This document shows, piece by piece, positions 60,478-64,000 of a stretch of DNA of 64,000 bases. The stretch lies in NCBI RefSeq assembly GCF_009727055.1, contig NC_052354.1, positions 47,192,263 through 47,256,262 on the forward strand, written 5' to 3'. The stretch comes from Benincasa hispida. Taxonomy: Eukaryota; Streptophyta; Magnoliopsida; Cucurbitales; Cucurbitaceae. Below the pieces are notes generated by a model that saw only the letters and a program-made list of their open reading frames with translations, was not told where the DNA came from and did no database searches. The stretch's first letter is position 1; each line of letters begins with the position of its first letter. Position numbers and translations under genes: made by a program.

Positions 60478-62238
60478 TGTTGGGAATGTCCTAGAACTCG
60501 CAGTTCGTGTTAAACATTCTATTTTATCAATAACAATGACTTGTTGATTTTGCATCATATTATGAAAATCCAATAAACGCATCCTTGGCTATAATCTGAA
60601 TGTTGTAACTTTATGTAGTGACATAAATAGGATCAAGTTGACAGTATATAGCCTAAATGGTCTAATAACTATATGGATGAAATTGGGTATCTCATCCTGG
60701 TAACACTATTGGATGTGGCCCACTCTGTAGTTGTTACAAGAAGTTGTAACGTGATACAAACGATGTGATCCACAAATCATTCATGTTGAAACATGAGAGT
60801 GGGGGCATCCTACGGAATGAGTTTGCATATAGACTGGACCCCAAAAATAGTCACTTTTCTTTATAACGATCGTTTACTGTTAAAACTGACTATTTCATTA
60901 TTATATAACCTAGGTTAACTCGATCTTAATCCTAGGCTAGCTATGAACTCCTGTTTGTTTGGGATTATCCTTTGATCTGCAAACGATGTGACTAGTCCAA
61001 CAGCACTGCTTAATAAGTTTACCATTTTGGGGATAAGACCCGATGAATAGCTGGGGACATAGCCTTGCAAGATGGAATTCACTCATACCCTATTTAAGGT
61101 TAGCAGATAGGTTGTTCTCTTAAGTACTAACTCCAGATCTTGAAAAATCGAGGCCCCGCCTTCTCATGACAGAGAAAGGATTTAATTCATAGAGATTATA
61201 AATCAGAATTGTTCATTAGAGGATCAGTAGGAACTTAAGGAACAAGATGTAGTCACAGGGGTAAAACGGTATTTTTGACCTAGTTGTGATTACGAACAAC
61301 CCGTGAAGGATCGACTTACTGATTATGGTTATTAAGTGGACATAATATATCTACAGTGAGGGGAGTTTAACTATGAGCTATAGTGGAGTGTCCCATTAGT
61401 TAACGAATGGGGGTTAGATCGAACTAATGAGTTTAGCCGATTAATCTCGAATCATTGGAGCCTATGATCTGTAGGTCCTCGAGGTCCCCTACTAGCTTGT
61501 AAATGGATAAGCTTTATGGTAGCTTGAGAAATTAATTTGAAACGGTCAAATTAAACGGAACAAGATAATAAATATTTAAATATGATTTAAATATATAAAG
61601 ATGATTATTGTGCAAAAATTAATTGAATATTTGATATTAAATTAATTAATTTAAGAAAACAAAATTTTGAATTAAAATGGTTAAAGTCATTTTATATTTT
61701 AAAAAGAAAATGGAAATTCGTTTGCATGTTGCACAAAATGGAAAATGGGTTTTCTTCATTACCATCATCTTTATGCTCACACAAAATGCATTATCTTCTC
61801 TACTTTGATTCTCCAAGAATGAGCAACAAGCCATGCACTCCATCTCTTTGCATGTTCATATATTATATATAAAGAAGAGTGGAGTTTTTGGAGAAGAAGA
61901 GAATACAGAATTTGAGAGAAAATTTTCTGAAGAAGAAGCTATCTTCTTCAGTCGGGCTACTGTGAGTTTTTTCTGGTTTCTTCACATCTTCAAGCTGTTC
62001 TTGAGTCCCACAACTCTGCCTAAAGCTCCAAGAGCATATTAGGGAAGGTTTTGAGGTGGTTCATGTTGATATCAAGTGAAGACAGCTGTTGAACAGACGT
62101 TTTCTTGGAGAGTTCATCAAAGGTATGTTCTGAAAACCCACTTTTTAAGAAGAGCATGCTTTAGTTTTTGCCAAAATTAGTGAATTATAATGCTTATAGA
62201 TCTTTCATACTTTCGCTACATGTTGTTTAACTCTTTCA
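60478..62238 (+). mobile_element. Left (5') LTR of plus-strand copia element E
   Basis: It starts TGTTGGGAATG and ends CTCTTTCA directly before a primer-binding site, so the element runs left to right and leaves the window. The U3 block is readable on the plus strand: a degraded palindrome near 60822, AGCTATGAACTCCTG near 60940, GATGGAATTCACTC near 61070 and TATAGTGGAGTGTCCC near 61378. A TATA box TATATAAA is at 61866-61873, so transcription should begin near 61900. ATCCA at 60473-60477 would be its target duplication. Confidence 0.85.
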
Positions 62239-62240
62239 AT

Positions 62241-62252
62241 TGGTATCAAAGC
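62241..62252 (+). promoter_or_regulatory. Primer-binding site of E
   Basis: TGGTATCAAAGC differs by one base from the initiator Met tRNA complement and lies two bases after the LTR end. Confidence 0.88.
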
Positions 62253-62820
62253 ATATTTTAAGCTTTCAATTCGGTCTAATTTTGGCAAGGTGGGTGTTTT
62301 TTCGTGAGATATATGAAACTGATGCACTGCTATGGTTTTCTCTGTTTTGGCATTTTAATTCTCTTTAATTTCTCAATTAAATTTGTAATTGGCTCTTGTT
62401 TGATGAGCACTTATGTGTTAACAAGAGTCCGTAATTTATTTGGAGTCATTAGAGTTGAAATTAAGATGTAATTGAAGAAACAAGCGAATGAGGTCGAGCT
62501 GTTGTTCGAGATTTTTCAGCTTCTCCTTAAATTTGTTGCTGAGATCCAGTTACTAAACGATCGTTTAGCTCCAGACGCTACACGATGAGAAGAAAAGCTA
62601 GGCAATCATTTAGTAATATACGTTGGTCGTTGTAATGTTAAACACTAAACAATCGTGTACCTGCGGGAGCTAAGCGATGCGTTCATTTGCTATATGATAG
62701 CATTACGCGATTGTTTTATTTTTGTCGTGGGAACTAGATGATATGTTGATTTTTCTAAACGATGGAGCTATACAATCGTTCAGCAACGATGCACGCTAAA
62801 CGATGGGATGAAGTGCTACA

Positions 62821-63055
62821 CGATAGCACTAAGCATTCGTTTGGTCGCAGAGCTAAGCGATTGTGTAGATAAATGTTATGCGGCACGATGATGTTCTATA
62901 CAATGGAGCTATGCAATTGCTGTCTCTTATACACATCTAGATGTGTATAAGAGACAGCGATACAGCTAAGCATTCGTTTGGTCGCAGAGCTAAGCGATTG
63001 TGTAGATAAATGTTATGCGGCACGATGATGTTCTATACAATGGAGCTATGCAATC
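62821..63055. repeat. 98-bp duplication flanking an adapter
   Basis: Bases 62821-62918 and 62958-63055 are nearly identical, differing only at the first few bases, and are separated by the 38-bp adapter palindrome. The arrangement suggests that two ends of the same locus were joined through an adapter-containing read. Confidence 0.92.
62920..62957. other. Nextera mate-pair junction adapter (assembly artefact)
   Basis: CTGTCTCTTATACACATCT (62920-62938) is followed by its exact reverse complement (62939-62957), the complete 38-bp junction adapter of Nextera mate-pair libraries. It is not genomic. Confidence 0.97.
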
Positions 63056-64000
63056 GTTTTAGCTGCAGCGGATACTAAACGATGACTTGAATGTGCTGGG
63101 CAATGGTGTTATGCGATCGCTATGTGATGGAGCTAAGCAATTGCACTGCGATAGAACTAAATGATCGTCTAGTCATATACGATAGAGCTAAACGATCGTA
63201 TAGGTTTCAAGAAACACTATGCTCGTGTACTTCCTCTCCCAGACAATGACACTAGACGATTACATCCAGGCGTTACATGATCGGTCTTAGCAGCATATTG
63301 AGGTTAGACCGAGAGCAACCGGTTCGACCGGTTTACTCAAGGTTCAATCTAATTCAGCCTCAAATGGTTATAGTTGGTCTGGTTCAAGCTTTGTTGGTCT
63401 GGTTCAGACTCGTCCAGCCAGGTTCAAGTTGTTTTAGGTTTGGTTTGGAGCGGTTCGAATGGTTCAAAGATGGTTATGAAGTTGTTTGTAATAGTTAGCT
63501 ATTTGTTTGCTTGTTTATGCCAAAACGAAAACCATAATAGTTAGTATTTAATTGTTTATGTACGAGATGTATGTGATAATTAAATAAATTCATGTTTGTG
63601 CATACAGTATGCCATATAGGTTTAAAACTCCACCGTAGGAAACATGTTACATGCATTGCCAGTATGTTATAATTGTTATAATATATAGTATGCATGTTAG
63701 AGTTATGTTTAATATAATAGTTATATTAGATACCGTTGTTGAATGTTGTGGATGTTAAGCATGTCTAAATTTTATAAGTTGTTATAAAATTGGTTAGATG
63801 TTTAAAATCCATAAACAAAGTACATTTGCATGCTCACTTAGGTTAACAACTAATTTTAATCGTTAAAATAGATTGTTGCCTTATAAAATATGGTTACAAA
63901 CTCATATCAGTTAATAAACCTGTCTAAGGCTGGGGGTACTTAAGTTGACGGTTTACGGAACACCTCCTACCTGGGGATTATGACCGAACAATTGAGAGTT

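Larger units (their letters stand above)
62253..64000 (+). other. Untranslated leader of element E, continues beyond window
   Basis: No gag start is reached. From about 62550 to 63260 the sequence is crowded with words like AAACGATCGTTTAG, AAGCGATTGTGTAG and variants. A GGTT-rich stretch with the palindrome AACCGGTTCGACCGGTTT lies near 63318. At 63930-63960 the ACTTAAGTTGACGG block is the inverse of that in the leaders of A1, A2 and G, confirming the opposite orientation. Confidence 0.7.

Overview
This window is repeat-rich nuclear DNA from a flowering plant, probably a dicot; a cucurbit is my guess, with low confidence. It is AT-rich and holds one convincing intact host gene: an intronless 458-codon DYW-type pentatricopeptide repeat gene at 23767-25143 that resembles the organellar RNA-editing factor DYW2. 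Almost everything else is transposable element sequence, mostly Ty1/copia LTR retrotransposons on the minus strand, with coding regions broken by frameshifts, stops, deletions and later insertions. No CRISPR, rRNA or tRNA gene was found.

Layout, left to right. 1-3163: a partial LTR of family B, a scrap of copia RNase H, and a truncated copia LTR (J). 3164-6240: a PIF/Harbinger DNA transposon inserted in LTR J at TAA, with a Myb/SANT-like gene and a DDE transposase, both decayed; its right end is not found. 6241-8850: AT-rich sequence without genes. 8851-23089: copia element A1 (left LTR, RNase H, an assembly gap followed by inverted LTR sequence, a B-type LTR, reverse transcriptase and integrase remnants, solo LTR C1, a duplicated protease region, leader, primer-binding site, truncated right LTR). 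23090-26015: upstream region, DYW gene, downstream region. 26016-28710: plus-strand LTR F carrying a hAT-like MITE, plus F fragments. 28711-39496: copia element G, which keeps a recognisable gag, with solo LTR L inside. 39497-62238: a stack of insertions. LTR H interrupts the right LTR of G, element D interrupts H, the complete element A2 (41442-55598, target duplication TTGGT) sits in the LTR of D, and A2 itself contains solo LTRs C2 and B. The LTR of D also holds a gypsy-like solo LTR (I). A plus-strand copia element (E) interrupts the interior of D and runs off the right edge.

Leads worth following: (1) family A copies share a gag deletion that leaves a 53-codon open frame joined to the protease, suggesting a non-autonomous lineage; (2) LTR and leader sequences of several families carry arrays of CGATCG-centred words; (3) a 19-bp interrupted palindrome and a surrounding U3 block are conserved between otherwise divergent LTR families; (4) two Nextera mate-pair junction adapters and two single-N gaps with flanking duplication or inversion show that parts of the assembly are artefactual. 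I found no clear new host system.
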